Below, in pieces: positions 1-13,981 of a stretch of 64,000 nt of DNA (position 1 is the stretch's first letter; each line of letters opens with the position of its first letter). The notes under the pieces were generated by a model. That model saw nothing but the letters and a program-made list of their open reading frames with translations, searched no databases and was not told the origin of the DNA. This stretch comes from Scatophagus argus. Its lineage: Eukaryota > Chordata > Actinopteri > Scatophagidae. The DNA is taken from positions 5,364,594 through 5,428,593 of the forward strand of contig NC_058516.1 of assembly GCF_020382885.2 (NCBI RefSeq), read 5' to 3'. The position numbers and the translations under genes were made by a program.

Positions 1-186
1 TGCTCAGCATAGCAAATGTGGCTGGAAGCAGCAGCAGAGAGGGATGAAGGAGGAGGGGGTGATGGAGAGGAGGAGAGGGATGGAGAGAGGTAAAAATAGC
101 TCACCCTTTTGTGTATAACAGCACATGCAGAGCACGCACACACATGCAGACACAAAGACACGGTGCTGTTGCTCCTCTCCTGCGTT

Positions 187-235
187 TGTGTGTGTATGCA
201 TGCGTTTGTGTATGTGCGTGTGTGTGTGCGCGCGC
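187..235. repeat. GT-rich microsatellite
   Basis: Imperfect (GT)n interrupted by ATGCATGC and ending in a GCGCGC stretch. A second imperfect (GT)n lies at about 814-846. Confidence 0.85.
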
Positions 236-1629
236 AAGTGTGTAGGCTGTAATTATAGTGGCAACATGAAAAGGCTTTTGTAGCTGCCGAGCCCTGGGAA
301 GACATGGCTATAAAAAGCAGAGAGACAGAGAGGGGGTGGAGGAGGTGGGGGAGGGCACATCAGGGGAGAGGGGGAAGACAGAGGTAAGGAGGGAAGAGAG
401 GAGAGGGAGGCGAGGAGAAAGAGGCAATGGAGGAAAAACAACAGAAACGGTGCAAAAGGGAGGAGAGGGTAGAGGATGAAACTGACATGCATCATCACTG
501 CACAAATCTGCCACTACCGACATACACATTCTCTATGCATGTGTGGGTATTTTTAGTAACCATAAGCACCTGATCCATATATATTCTGAGCACAAGGTTT
601 AAAGATATCTGAGGCACGGAAACATGCAATTATTCCTCTGGATGGGAGATGAAAAGCCATGTAAAATCCCTTTGGAGGAATAACAGAGAGGAAAACAGGC
701 AAGCGTCTCACTGTGCATGATCTATTTCTGGAATTCTCTCTGGACCAGACTGGCACATACACACATACACACTTAATTAGCCATGAAGCTGGAGGATGCA
801 TCGAGCTCTGATTGTATGTGTGTGTGTGTATGTATGTGTGTGTGTTTGTCTCGCAACACCTTGCATGAATGGCTGCATGCCTGATGCACCAATCCCTGTG
901 AGGACTTGGGTGTGGACCTCAAACATCACGTTTGGTCCTGTTCAAACCAATCTCAACACACAAGGGCTTATTTACTCAAATCCTATCGCCAGTGACTCCC
1001 AGACATTAACTGATTATGACTGAAGTAAAAAGTAAAAAACAGTCAGAAGAGGTGCTATTCAAATTCCAAACTTTTGAGAGACAAAGGTCAAATCTGTGGT
1101 TTCCTACACATACAGTGGGTCAGATTTCATGCATGTAAAAGGTGAGGAAACATAGCAAGACCAGACAGCTGGTCATGCCGCCTTCAAAACAAACAGAACC
1201 ACATCAATGATAGTTGATATCTCTTTATGAGCCTATTCAAATGACTCACACATGCTGCCGGATTTTGCATTGGAAATGAGGTGCATCTGTGTGTGATGAC
1301 ACCTGTGGCTAGGAGTAATTCTACGCCAGCTTTTGCACAAATTGCTGGTAGCCGCTTTACATCTCCAACTTAAGCATGGGGAATTAAGAGGACTGATGTC
1401 TTTGTGTGCGGTTAGTTAGACAAAGAGCACAGGTGTGCAAGAATGCACACATCCCACCAGGGAAAGGGACATGGTGAAGCAACAAACCACACTCACAACC
1501 ACTGCAACTTGCAGAGGAGAAGTGCCCTATACCTTGGCAACATGGTCCATCAATCTTGAATGTAGCCTAGTTACCCAGCAGCCCCTCCTCCCTCCAGCTC
1601 CTTCTTTCCTCCCTCCCTCTCTCCATCTT

Positions 1630-1662
1630 TCGTTCTTTCTTTCTTTCTTCCTTTCTTTCTAT
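1630..1662. repeat. (CTTT)n pyrimidine microsatellite
   Basis: A run of CTTT/CTTC tetramers inside a longer C/T-rich tract (about 1,585-1,670). It lies just upstream of the TATA/MEF2-like element at 1,711. Confidence 0.8.
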
Positions 1663-1710
1663 CTCTCCTCTCTTCTTGGTCCCACTGGGCAAGCATCGGG
1701 AGACAGGGAG

Positions 1711-1720
1711 CTATAAATAG
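1711..1720 (+). promoter_or_regulatory. TATA-box / MEF2-like element
   Basis: The decamer CTATAAATAG is a perfect fit to the MEF2 consensus YTAWWWWTAR and also reads as a TATA box. It sits directly downstream of a pyrimidine tract. The first ATG downstream (1,762) opens a frame of only 53 codons that I do not recognise. This may be a promoter of a gene not seen here, or chance. Confidence 0.3.
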
Positions 1721-2204
1721 CCTCAGCTAGCCTCAGGCAGAGAGTCAGTCAACTCAAGCGAATGCAGCTACCGCTCATCGAAAACACGCGTGTTATGATC
1801 TGTGCTGTAAATGGGGAGGGGTGCAGGAGTAATGAGCTAACAGAATGGTGGAGAGCTCAGCCCGCTGCACTGCATAAATACAGATTTGTGACAACACGGA
1901 GAGACAGGCGGGCTTGACCCTGGTCTGCATACTGTATGTTGACAGAGGCCCTTTGTTATGAAGGAGAAATGAGATGTCTGTCTGTGCCTCAGTGGCGTTT
2001 ACAAAAAGAGACAGTGACAGAGAGAAAGAGAGGAAGGATGCTCCAGCCTCATTACATTCAGCGCACTTCCGTTCTGGCTGCTTCGTCCAGGGTGACTCCA
2101 GTGAACAAGGTGAACCAGACAGGAACAATACGATTAATCAAACACGCCTCTCCTTGAAAAGCCTTTTCCTCTGGGTCGCAAATTTGCTTCCTGAGGGCAC
2201 CGCC

Positions 2205-2212
2205 TGACGTCA
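2205..2212. promoter_or_regulatory. Full palindromic CRE (TGACGTCA)
   Basis: A perfect cAMP-response element octamer in a locally GC-rich segment, followed about 10 bp later by an A-rich TATA-like GATAAAAAAG. It could be a small promoter, but no linked exon is visible. Confidence 0.35.
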
Positions 2213-2994
2213 CGGCGACTGATAAAAAAGAATGGCTGACCTCTGTGTGAGCAGTAACCAGTTTGTGTCCCGTGAACAGTCGGAAGCAACCATCTGACCC
2301 TCATTTCATACTGGTAGAGTCAGAGAAACACTACAGTAATGCAACTTGGCATGGCGTCTGAGTGCTTCTTTGTGTTTCTCTGTGAATGCCGTCATTTGAT
2401 ATAAAATCACAAATTAGTTGGGAATTGTTAATTGTCTGTTTCAAGTCCCAAACACATTTAAGTCAAGAGGTCAGCAGACCAATAAAGAAACCAAAAACAA
2501 TGACTGCAAAGATGCTGAAGCTACAAATGCATTGACTAGGTCACAACACCCCCATCAACAGGGGTAAGCCTCAAAGCCTTAACAAGGTTCAGATTTACAC
2601 ATTTCAAATGAACATGACTGTTTTGAACATGTTGTACTCGAAGTATTTGTGAATCAACAGCTCATTTATACTTTAAGAAGTGCCAATTTAGAATTACTAT
2701 TCAAAAAGTAGCAAATTTATGGGCACAAGCTCCAGCTTAGATAACAGATAATGTCACAGCAAAGCAGAGATGGGTAAAACCTGCAGAGAAGCTGACACCT
2801 GTGGTTTGTTTGGTCAAATTTTAAAATGTGCATCTGAAAAGTGAGCAGTGTGATTTCCTTTTTTTCCCTTCTTTCTTTCCTGACTAACAATATTTTAATT
2901 ACACAAAAGAGCTAAACTGAAATATCAGATTTCTGTTTGTATACAGTGGCAGAAATATTACAAACCATATGAGTTGCTCTGCTGAAGATGTTTC

Positions 2995-3086
2995 CCTGAC
3001 CTCTGCCCAGTGCACTCTGGGATGGACCCCCTGCAGTGACTCGGTGCAGCATTAGTTGGGTCTGGAAAATGGATGGATGCATGAAT
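2995..3086 (+). repeat. Degraded retroelement-like 3' fragment
   Basis: The segment runs through a GGGATGGACCCCCTGCAG-like stretch to GAAAATGGATGGATGCATG. I recognise this arrangement (CTCTGGGATGGA..., then GAAAATGGATGGATGG) as a very common dispersed fish repeat 3' end. The copy is diverged. The family assignment is from memory. Confidence 0.5.
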
Positions 3087-4276
3087 TACTGAACCTGCAC
3101 ACTGCACCTCTCATAAACACTAAATGTCTTTATATCTTTTTCATGTATTTAGAGATTATTTGCACACGTGATGGTGCCACACATGGTTGCTAGGAGATTT
3201 GTGATGCAACTGTAAAGCCTTGGTAGCTGGGCCTAATGCCTTACAACCAAAAACACCCACAATGTGTCAGAGGGCAGTTGTTCTGTAGCTACTATGCAAA
3301 CAGAGTAACTGGGGTACCATGTAACATTTGGGATTTTCTGACTTTTTCAACTGTTTCAAGTCCCAGTAACGATCTTCTTCTGATTTGCTTGGGTAACGGT
3401 TGTATTTCTTAGATGCCCAGGCCAGACATCCATGCTTCCTGTCAAGTGCTGTGGAGCACAATGTCAAAAGGCACAAGGATAGAGGCAGCAGTGTAAACCA
3501 TAATTGCCGCTGACAGCTCATTGGCAGAACACAGTGTATCCCGTTTCTCAGCTGGGACGAGACAAAAGACATGGGGACAAAAGATGCGTACCGTTCCTTT
3601 CATTAGCTCATGTTCCCTCTCTGCTGTTTCTGTCCCAATACCAATTAGAAACAGAGCTTTTCTAACGTACTAGAACATCCATGATGATTAGGTGCTTATT
3701 TTTCTAGGGGGTGGATGGACAACATGGGTGCTGCACCCCATGTGTGTACGAGGACAAAGCAGCACTCGTGCAAGCAGGGGGGTGGTCGTTGCACAAGAGA
3801 AACCCTCCTGGTTTGTTAGGGGACGGACTGTTTGTCATGCTCAGCCAAGTTGGTGGCACATGGGAGGGTAGAACTGACGAACTGTCTGGCTGGCAGGAAC
3901 CTCATCTATGTTTGCTGGGTTCAGCGAGAGAGGGAGGGTGCGGCACTGTGGGTACACGCCGCTGAAGTGCATTTTGCAATCTGCTACAATTTCAGAATTT
4001 GGTTTTGATGGACAGAAACAACATGTCGGCGCAGGGGGGGACAGCAGAGAAACGTGACAGTAAGGTTTGAAATTACCCTGGATGAGGCTCATGCTCGTAT
4101 CACACTGACCAGTGCATAAAAGAGGCAGCGGTTGTGCCATGCATGCACTCATCCCGTGCTCCATTTTTAGCCGACAACAAACCGCTCAGTCGAGAAGAAG
4201 GGAATCAACACGGGAGACCAAAAATAATGATTGTTTGTTCGCCATGCATGCACGTGCGCATATCTTGTGTGTGTTG

Positions 4277-4286
4277 CTAAAAATAG
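4277..4286 (+). promoter_or_regulatory. MEF2-consensus decamer
   Basis: CTAAAAATAG fits YTAWWWWTAR exactly. An identical decamer occurs at 13,328-13,337. No nearby exon, so function is unproven. Confidence 0.25.
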
Positions 4287-6404
4287 ACTCAGGGATAAGC
4301 CGGGCCCTCTTTTTTGCAGCGAAAACTTTTAACCCTTTCACCCCCGGATTTAAGCGGAGTGATGTGTGATTGCGTGCATGTGGGTAAGAGGATGAAAAGG
4401 GGTCACTGAGTGGGCCCAGACTGAAAAGCAGGATGATGAGAGGAAAGTAAATTTAATGTATTAACTATGTGTACCCTTTGGCCTTACACTCCCAAATCTA
4501 TGGGAAACCACTGTAGAGAAGCTTTAACTTTTATTTTACTTTAAACTTCTGAGAAGATGACAGATTCGGAGGTTTCCTTTTCACTCTTTATATATCTGAT
4601 ATATGTCTCACTATGGCAGCTCCAGTTAGAAATTATGTGTTTTGCTCAAGGGCACCTAAGTTTCCTCACTTTCTCTTACCGAGGAAAGGAAAAGTGCTTC
4701 TCATTCACTTTTTCCATTTACCAGCCAGAAAAGGCAGTGATCTTCCAGTCCCAAGTCTGTTCCTTAAATCTCTATGCCACTGCTGCCCAGTTAATGGTAT
4801 CTGGCAGGTGTAATAAAAAGCAAATCCATAATATAGACTTACAGCCATCCAGAGATCTGTGTGCATACTGTACTGCACTGTTTATCAAAGACTGGGGTGA
4901 GACACAAAGGTGGTTTAGATGATACAAAAACAGGCTGTAATTTTTAAGTAAAAATAAAAGGAAATGATCAAAAACCTGACTGAAATCTTCTCTCAGTCCC
5001 TGCCATCTATGATGATGAGGCAAAATACAAGACAGCTAGCAGCAGAAAGACAGTACCGGATGCTGAGTTTTATTATGCTGAGTCTACCCTATTAAACCTA
5101 CAAGATTAGTTTTTGGCCACGACAAAAGTTACCTTGAGAGGGCTTGACACGGCCTCCAGGATTTTTTTTTTTTTTGGAAACACTTCAGATGAGATCACGA
5201 GGACAAGCATGGACAACCCACTCCAATCCAAGAGGCCACTAACATCAGGCATCAGTGAGTGTTTAACACCTAAGGGGCAGATGTAGTCAGTAGAAACTGT
5301 GTATTTGACAGCACATACGTGTTTGCACAGTACAGCAGCATTCTGCGTCCCTTGCACTGTCCCACACCAGCAAAGGAAAAACCCTACACAAGGGTACGTG
5401 CATGTGTCCCTACCTTGTCTGTAGTACCGTTTATGTCAGTAGCAGTCCCTCGCCATTGCTGCCAAAACTCGCACCTGACCTGACAACAAAAGTGCACTCA
5501 CAACCTAACCTATTTTAATTGAACCTATTTGTTTTCACCTTCACAGTCTATGGTTGTGTTTTCACCACTGGGAAAAGTCATCACCAGGGTATAAACTCAT
5601 AAAAACATGTGGCTATACAACTGTCACCTCATCTTGATTTAAGGCAGCTTGCTTAAAGCCAGTTAGACAAGAAACTACTAAAGGTGTTCTGAAATCAAGA
5701 CCATGACACAAACGGCCACAGTCCAGAGCGGTGTTTCCCATCCATGCCATGGCCCACTAGCCAGTCCATTGTTAGTCAGTCTATTGAGCTGCAGTTCAGG
5801 AATTTTCAGCAGGTCAGAGTTTTACAATGGAGCATTACTTACATTTGTTATTTCTTACTGACAATAGGACAATATTTGAGCCTCCTAACTCTTACAAAAA
5901 GAATTGCACATCTTGACCAATGCAAACAAAACATAAGACTTGTTTGTACAAGACATAAATCTGGATGTCCAAAGCAACAAATTGTACCGGCGCCTGAGGC
6001 CTGAATTGACATTATCTAATCTTGGGTACCAGCCTGAACGATGCAATCTCCTGACCCTACGCATAAGTGTTTATTTTATTCAGTGATTTTTCTCACTGTT
6101 TTTGTTGTGTTTCAAGGCTGTATAAACCTAGAAACTGTTGTGCTTGTAACCTAGATACAACTGAGCCTTCGAGGAAAGGAGCACTGTGTCAAGTTCACCA
6201 GTTCAGAGCCATAAAAGGCGCTCACGCCCACGCAGACCGTGCAAAATAAAGCAGTAAAACTCTAACCTGCACACAGTTTGTATCCTGCTGTAGATTTCCT
6301 TTTGTTCCTGGAATATGTTAATTTGTAATTTTTGCACATAAGAATGTAAAGTTTAACCCTGTCATTCATAAATGATCATTTACTTTACCTGGCACCAACC
6401 ACTA

Positions 6405-6434
6405 TTGTGTGTGTGTGTGTGTGTGTATGTGTGT
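6405..6434. repeat. (GT)n microsatellite
   Basis: About 14 GT dinucleotides with one interruption (GTATGTGTGTATG). Confidence 0.9.
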
Positions 6435-7976
6435 ATGACTCATGTGCCATCACAGTTCATGCTCCATTGGTAAGCACTGCAGACTTTCCTGGAAAGCCGG
6501 TGCAGGTACCAACATCACTTTCCCTCATTAATAAGAGGTCATAACGTCTGAGGAGATCAACAGCTCCCTTTAAACACAAGTTGTCATTTTCACTCACAGC
6601 TCATGCTGCCTTGCATTAGCATTTGCTTATTTTTATAATGGTGGTAAAAAGACAATGGATGATCAATACTGACCAATCCTCATGGGGAGACAATGAAACT
6701 AAAAATGAAAAAAAAATCATTATCAGTATAATCTGTCAGAGTATGTTAAGTTATTCTGATGGTTTTTGTAGCCTATAGATGCTTTTTAATGAGCAGGTGC
6801 AGTCACCTCTAAAGTTAATTACTCAACATATTTAAAAAACTTTTTAAACACTGTGTTTTATTAAGAACCATAAATGCATCGATCTAAAAATACAGACAGC
6901 CCTACTGTATTTTGAAGACATACTGTTGTTATTGTATTGTTAAACAAATAGAATAATTATTGCTTATCATTTCCATATTGGTGCATCTCTAATATTATCT
7001 GTTTATACAGCAGTCATCTGCAGTATTCTGCACTCTGTTTCAGTCTCACTGCACATTTTTAACAACATGCACATTAAACATACACATGTGGTTTGTGTAG
7101 TCTCCCTCTTTATCTGGAGAGAGGGCAACCCGGATTGTCACAAGGAACTGATAAGGCTGCTTGCCGAGCGACCACAACCACAGAGGGACCCCAGAGAATC
7201 ATGGGAAAGAAACACTTGATGAACCCAGAGTTCAGATATTTCTGGGTAAAGTACAATATAAACCTTTACAGGCTCAAAGCATCTGAAACCAAAGTCAATC
7301 ATCAGTTGAGAAAACGTACTGACTTTTATGTTGTCATACGTTGGTGATTTTAATGTTCAGTGGCGGGGTAACGACAGGAAAGTAAACACAGTTGTTATAG
7401 ACTGATCATTTTAGTGAGCAGGTGGCTCGAGTTAATCACCACGCTTCTGTTTTGAATCTGTCTGGGTCTTTTATTGAGTATACTGTTCTCTATATTTAGC
7501 ATTCGACAAGTACAACTCGACATGAGCGTAATATTTGCAAAATAAATAAATATTAAAAGCTCTGTTCAACACAGTCAACTGGTTAGCTCATTGCTAAGTA
7601 CAAGTGCAAAACAAATGTCGCCAGTTAATGTGCTAAAGCTCTCGGTACACAGAGTAATCACTCCTGTGCAAACACTCCAGCCTGTTTGCTGATATGCCCG
7701 CAAAAAGACTGATGTGATGGCCTTATCAGCCTGACCCCCTTTTGTTCCAGGAAATATAAATCGACAAAGCGCTTTAAATTTCACTTTTCTAGGAAGAGAT
7801 TTGTAGTAAATGATATTTAATCTGCTGCTGTAATAAAGAAAATGAGTAAGTCCTGGATCAAAAAAAAAAAATATACGTGCTAGTAAGCTCATTTACAGAT
7901 TACAAAAATGGCACACCAGCAGGCAGGCACGCATGCACGCTCACAAACACCCGTCAGAGCATGAGGGCAAACATGT

Positions 7977-7978
<2 letters not shown>

Positions 7979-8009
<31 letters not shown>
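7979..8009. repeat. (AC)n microsatellite
   Basis: An uninterrupted run of about 15 AC dinucleotides. Confidence 0.95.
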
Positions 8010-8013
<4 letters not shown>

Positions 8014-9369
8014 CAAGGCTTTACTTAGCGGGCTGATGCCTGATTGGAAATAAGTGCAAAGCAAGCTCAGAATAAAGTTGGCAGCTTTGCATCACTGCAA
8101 ATACAAGAGCACAACAAAGCCACTGATCTGAAAGTCTCATTGTTCACCCTGAGAACAAAGCCAATGTTGTTTAATTACACTCAATATAAAACAAATTCAA
8201 TTTGACAGTGGCAGCAGCAGACAACCCTGATGCAACCAGAAGCCACAAGATCAATTTCCTTTCCTTTTCCAATTATAACAAAGAAATCAAACTCATGCAT
8301 CTCTGACACTTCTGTAAACTCACCCAACAAGCACCACAAGGCCAATTTTTCACATTTCATATCTCTCAATGTCTCTCAGCTGCTTGTTTCTGTCTCTCTC
8401 GCCGTGCACCAGGATGCAACAAGTGAGTCTCTAAGCTGTCATTCAAACGAGAGAAGCAACACCTCAAATTGACGCCCACACTTGGCAGCACTCTGAGGAC
8501 CGAGACCGTCTCCTCTGAAGGCTTTTCAGCAGAAAACAAGACAGTGAGAAAGAGCAGCTGTGGGTATGAATTGTCTCTCCTGGACTCACACAACAGATCA
8601 CAGCTTTATTTGTTTCATTGAGAGGTGAGTTAACACAGGTGGAACTGGGCGGATGCTGTGTTTAGTCCTCTTGTGGGAAGCAAACTGTGAAGACGAGATG
8701 CATAAGAGGGCAGGGTGGGAAATTAAAAAGGGCTAAATCTTATGATATTTTGACAGGAGCTGTATAGTTTATCTGCTAAATCAGCTGCTGCAGCTCGTGG
8801 CCAGAAAATAGTGAAATTTCCTGCACTGGCTGTGTTCAGAATTGGGCACTCGTTCAATAGGTATCAGAGGTATCAATTTGCACAAAAATTGAAAATGTAA
8901 GCAATTACTGATCTGTAAAAAAGCAGCATGAGTCTGCATGACTGCTTTAATTTACTTCAAAAAGGGCTTTTTGCCATTTCTACACATGACGTTTTGTTGA
9001 AAGATGTTATTGAGTTGCATCATGGGAAATGTAGGATCCAGTGTCCTTTATGGACGTGCACAGTACGCAGTACACTACATCAGTGGACATTTCCAAAACT
9101 TAATATCGCAAATCACTAAATTTAACTGCGCTAAAGTCCATTCACAGCCTTAATTTTACATGACTATATGAAATTATGTAAAAACTATGTAACAACAAAT
9201 ATGTATTTAAATTTCTACAAAAAAAAAACAACAAAAAACTAAAAAGCTGTGCAAGTAGAGGCTTATTAGAAAATTAAGAGCATCATCAAACTTGGGGTCA
9301 GGCAAAGTGAGTCAACACCCCGGAGGTTGTGTCTTCTCTACAAGGGACATATGCAACTTCAATATTTAA

Positions 9370-9417
9370 AGAATTTCCCGTCAGGGACAAATAAAGGAAT
9401 TCCGATCCTGATTCTGA
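9370..9417 (+). repeat. Retroelement-type 3' tail (copy A)
   Basis: AATTTCCCGTCAGGGACAAA followed by TAAAGGAATTCCGATCCTG and ATTCTGA. This is the frequent fish retroelement tail of the form AATTTCCC...GGGA..AATAAAG followed by a short tandem repeat. Related copies are at about 35.4, 44.65 and 56.98 kb. Confidence 0.6.
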
Positions 9418-10527
9418 AATAGCAGCCACATGTGCACCAGAGTATGAGCTATCCGCTCTCCCCTCCGTGGTGTGTTCACATGTGTCAGTGATGGAGATGC
9501 TGGAGGGCTGAGGGCGCCGGCTGAGGCTGCAGTTCGCTCATATCTCTCGGGACCCGGTGGTTACCTCAGCTGTGGTATTTATAGTGCACACACTCCCAGG
9601 TGTACAAAGTAAACAAGGTTGACACCGTCAGGTACCACGCCGACCGGGGCAGGAAGCTAACCTTTTCATGTGCCAGCTGCTCACCGAATAATTCATCACC
9701 TCAGAAAAACACAAACCGAAGCTTCCAAACTGAGCTTGATTAGGTGTCGAACAGGAAAGTAGACTCTTTTAACAAGCCAGCATTAAGGAATTTTTCTCCC
9801 TCTCCCCTCTGGAGCAAATTCATACTAAATCAAGTCAATTAATCGTCACAAGACTAGATCAAAATGTTTTATTGCGTTTTGGCACGCCGCAATCTGTCCC
9901 TGTTCACAATGTTCACATATATCAATATGGCAGACGGAGCAGCAGAGATCTCCCTTAATGTGACTGTTTTGAGGAGCTAAATTCTCATTACTCCACACAT
10001 GACAGTTACAGATTTTGTTGAAGATTCCCGATGCGTTCCAGCAGCAGTGATGGATTAGTGTTTCTTCAGTACACGGGCTGAGAAGATGCATCAAAATTTC
10101 ATCTTCTGTTTGCCCTTCTGTCACTTTTTACAAGAAGTTACACATACACATTTTTTCAACCTAAAAGCAAACTACAAATTTGCTGACGCTACAAGCATTT
10201 AAAGTTAAACAACTACGATGCAGTGATGAAAATCATATTGCAGCTGATATGAGAAATGATTTTAATTGGAATGGTAATTCTTGCAATTCACTTTCAAGGG
10301 AAAAAAATGTGATCATTATGTGATTTAGCTGGAATCTGTACTAAACAAGTATGTTACCTGAAGTCAGGAGGAGGTGATTTGCAAGACGGGGCTTCAGATA
10401 TTGCACTTGGCCATATTACAATATTTCAATTAATTGTTCAGCCCCAGTATGAATCATCCTAGGTTGCAAAATCTTAAGTCAACCCAATAAAATTCCTATG
10501 GTGACATATCTTACCTTGGTGGCTGTG

Positions 10528-10535
10528 TGACGTCA
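10528..10535. promoter_or_regulatory. Full palindromic CRE (TGACGTCA)
   Basis: A second perfect CRE octamer in the gene-free flank. No exon or TATA box is convincingly linked to it. Confidence 0.25.
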
Positions 10536-12443
10536 TCACTGACAGGTCGGCCAGGAGGGTGTCCACACAGTGAGGCAGGTGAGCACCCGGTTTGGTGTGT
10601 GTGTGCGTGTATACTGCAATACAAATGTGTGTTTGTGCAGATGTGATTTGCAGAGTGGCAATCAGGAGGCTTTTATCCTGCTAAAACTGTGGATGTCTGG
10701 GACTGTGCGATTGTGTGTGTGTGTTCAGGCTGATCCAACACTTAGGACAGTCCCTCAAGAATCCCTCAAGGCTGGAAACAGGAAGGAGACGTCCAGCAGC
10801 AGCAGCCAATCCCCATGAGGCTTTTGATTTGGTTTCTCCAATCAGAGCAGCAGCTTGCCGTCTTGCACCAACCTATCAGAGAGGATAAAAAGAACTGTGT
10901 CAGTACTTTTGTTTTAAAAAAAACATAACATCTGATATCTTATGTATTAATATCAGTTTCCATCTGATTTTTGGAGGTAAATCAAACAGTTTCTTAGTCT
11001 TAGTTTCATTCTAAAATTCAGTGTTTCTATAATCAGGTGCATTTATTCAGTCATAGTGCGCTGCCAAATCAGATTTCAGTGCCACAACAATCCCTGGCCA
11101 ATTCCCTCATGTGGACTTGCATTAAAAAGATCTCAGAGTTTCATACAATGAGGTATACAGATACAAAGCACTAATATCAAGAGGAGTTGAGAGACCAGAA
11201 TCAATATCAGTAGAGAAAAAGATGGATGGGTGAATCCCTATTAATCCCTATTAATGTCTCACACTCACAGCTCATTTTCCAGTTATGTATGGTATTGATC
11301 TCTCAGTGACAAATGCTGACTAAAATCTTGGATTCCACTTACACTGTATAGCTGATATCACTTGGTCATCTGTAACTGTGAAAAGAACAGTGACAGTTTT
11401 ATGTCCATCAAAGCAATCAAAGTTACATTTTAAATAATCTTGGCCTACAACAAAGTATTATTAGGATACTAATAAACTAAGGATAATAGTTTGGGAAATA
11501 AAATGTCATAAAATATTGGAAAATTCCCGTCACACAAACCAAGCAACTCAGAAAACATCTTTATGGATCCTCAACAATCCAAATCTAAACAATATTTAGT
11601 TTATTATAACACATAGACACCATGGAGGCTTTGGCATTTTTCATTTAAAAAAGCTTACATGATTAATTATTCATTGCAATTAAAGCCAAGGAATTCATCA
11701 TTCACCAACTAACTCATCAATTAATCAACTAATGGTTTCACCTCTAAAGCAGATTAACTTAAATGTGACTATTTCTTTGACTTGTGTGACATTTATGTGC
11801 TATTTTTTAATCTGGCCAGATATGCAATCCTGCACCTTGGAATACACCCCAGGGTTTTTTAAGGTAAAACACTGTTGCCTTGCAAATCCAAGACCACCGT
11901 CAAATACTCAGTACAAACAGTAACCTCATGCTTGCTTTGCGAGAAGCTGTAAACCAATCGCGCAATAAATTGCTTGTTCCAGACATAGTTTCTTTTTGAC
12001 TGGGGTGCTACAAGATTAAGAAAAAATATGGAAAAAGTATGATATATTACACTCACTGTAGAAATGGGTGGAACAGTTCTGTTAGTCTGATGAAAATATG
12101 TATTTCACAGAAACCTCTAATTCTTTTATTTATTTTGGGAATAAACGATCTTTTCTATGCTTTTCGAAGTAAGCGACTGGTCTTTTTGTTGTTTCTGGAA
12201 ATCGACTGTTCTTTTCTTTGTTTTTGCAGAGCAGCCTGAAGTCCCTGAGCCTGGAGCACGAGTGTCAGATGTAACAACGGCTTGAGCCCAAAGCATCAAG
12301 TCGTCGTGGGGGTAAAACTGCCCGAAGGCTAGGTGGGTGGGGGGCAGTGGCATAGGGGTTGTGTGCATGTTCACGCCCTTGTGTGTGTGTGTGTGTTGGC
12401 AGACGCCTCAGAGGTCCTCTGAGGCAGGATGGATGCATGCATG

Positions 12444-12466
12444 ACTGTGTGTGTGTGTGTGTGTAT
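12444..12466. repeat. (GT)n microsatellite
   Basis: About 10 GT units. A shorter (GT)n lies at about 12,380-12,395. Confidence 0.85.
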
Positions 12467-13327
12467 ATGCACTTAGGGGGGTGGGTCTCAAGATGAGAGG
12501 GCCAGACAGTGCAGCCGCAAGACAAATTGCCCCAAAAAAAGTCGGTCACTGCACAGTGCACGCACATTTGTGCTTTGTAATGGAAAAGCAAGGCGTGGAG
12601 GGGTGGGAGGGGAACGTGTGTGTCACCGGGAGTAGCTGACACTCCAGGGGGCCTTCATGCAACACCATTCTCCCAGGGCATCTCATCTGTCTCGGGAGGG
12701 GTATTCATGTGTGTGTCCTAGGCCATTGTCCCTAAAAAGAGCTTGCCTGATGCAGAGTGACAGATCTGGGGGGGACAAGCCCTGAAGCCCAATTTGGAAA
12801 AATAATAAAAACACAGACCCAGAAAAATGGGTTAAATCTAAACAATCTACACCAAAAACGCATCCGATAAACATACAACTTCCATTAATCATGACACTAT
12901 CTGCTATAAATGCCAGTCACAGAAAAAGGTGTCAACACTCAGTTAGCTCAACCCTTCACTCCAGTCCAAACTCAAACTCCGTCCCACATCTGACGACACA
13001 ATTCAAAATTTCGGTCTAATACTACTACTTACTGTATTACTAACCGTTTCGTGCTCTGAACCACACTTTAAAGCAGCCCTAATGTGCTGCTTTGATGTAG
13101 CTTTAACAGCTCCAACAACCCGTACGCCCCCATTCACAAAAAAAAGATTGACGCATGCAGAGAATTACCACCGCCCATCCCGAACCATTCACACACACTC
13201 GAACACACACTTACGCAGGCCTGTGCCTTCAATTTACGCATTTTTCTCACCAACAACGCAGGTTTAAGGCGACAGAGGCGTGTTTGCGCTATGTATAATG
13301 CATTAAAGCCCAAGGCTCGGCCGTGCT

Positions 13328-13337
13328 CTAAAAATAG
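13328..13337 (+). promoter_or_regulatory. MEF2-consensus decamer
   Basis: CTAAAAATAG, identical to the copy at 4,277. It lies in a segment (about 13.0-13.9 kb) richer in CpG than its surroundings and carrying two overlapping open frames with no recognisable protein, so a conserved non-coding element is as likely as a gene. Confidence 0.25.
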
Positions 13338-13981
13338 CTCAGCAACAATCGGCATAATAAACATCGCCTGTCCATTCCCCCTTTATTGCCTACACACTTC
13401 CCGCCCGCTACAGTACAACAAGCCGTATGGAAATCCTAAAGCTAAATGGTTTCAAGATGAGAAATCATTCCTGCCATAAGTAGATACGACTCGTGCTCAA
13501 GAGTAGCCGTGGAAAAACAACCGTGAAGACGAAACCGAAGCGGAGCAGAGTGGAAACTTCAGCCGGACATTGTTTTGATGAATCCTGTCTGTGCATCGCA
13601 TCCCTGCCTGAATATCAACATCAAAGCGGCGCAGCTCGACTACACATTCATCCCGAGGGGCCACAAACACACCAACAGCTCACCTACACGGGCCAGGAGG
13701 AAGCCAGTCGTCCCAACATGTGTCCCGCAGGGCTTTTATTTCTCTCCCATGTTAGACTCTGGGGTTTTTCCTCTGCGCAGGGGGGACGAAGAAATTCATC
13801 TCCTGACAGATTCCGCCATACTGGATTTTTGTTACAGCCCCAGCGTCACATGGAGCGCCCCTACTTTTACCAGGGGCGGGCTTAGCCTGATGAAAATGTG
13901 ATTATCTGGTGTACAACGTGATATGTGTGTGCATGCGGTGGCTTGAATGAAAGGTTGTAATTACGGCAGTGTCATTTATAA

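Noticed and set aside
9846-10124. Cysteine-rich reverse-strand frame (CHVWSNE, CCSVCHIDICEHC)
   Set aside because: No ATG near its start, no recognisable zinc-binding spacing, no splice partner or neighbouring exon.
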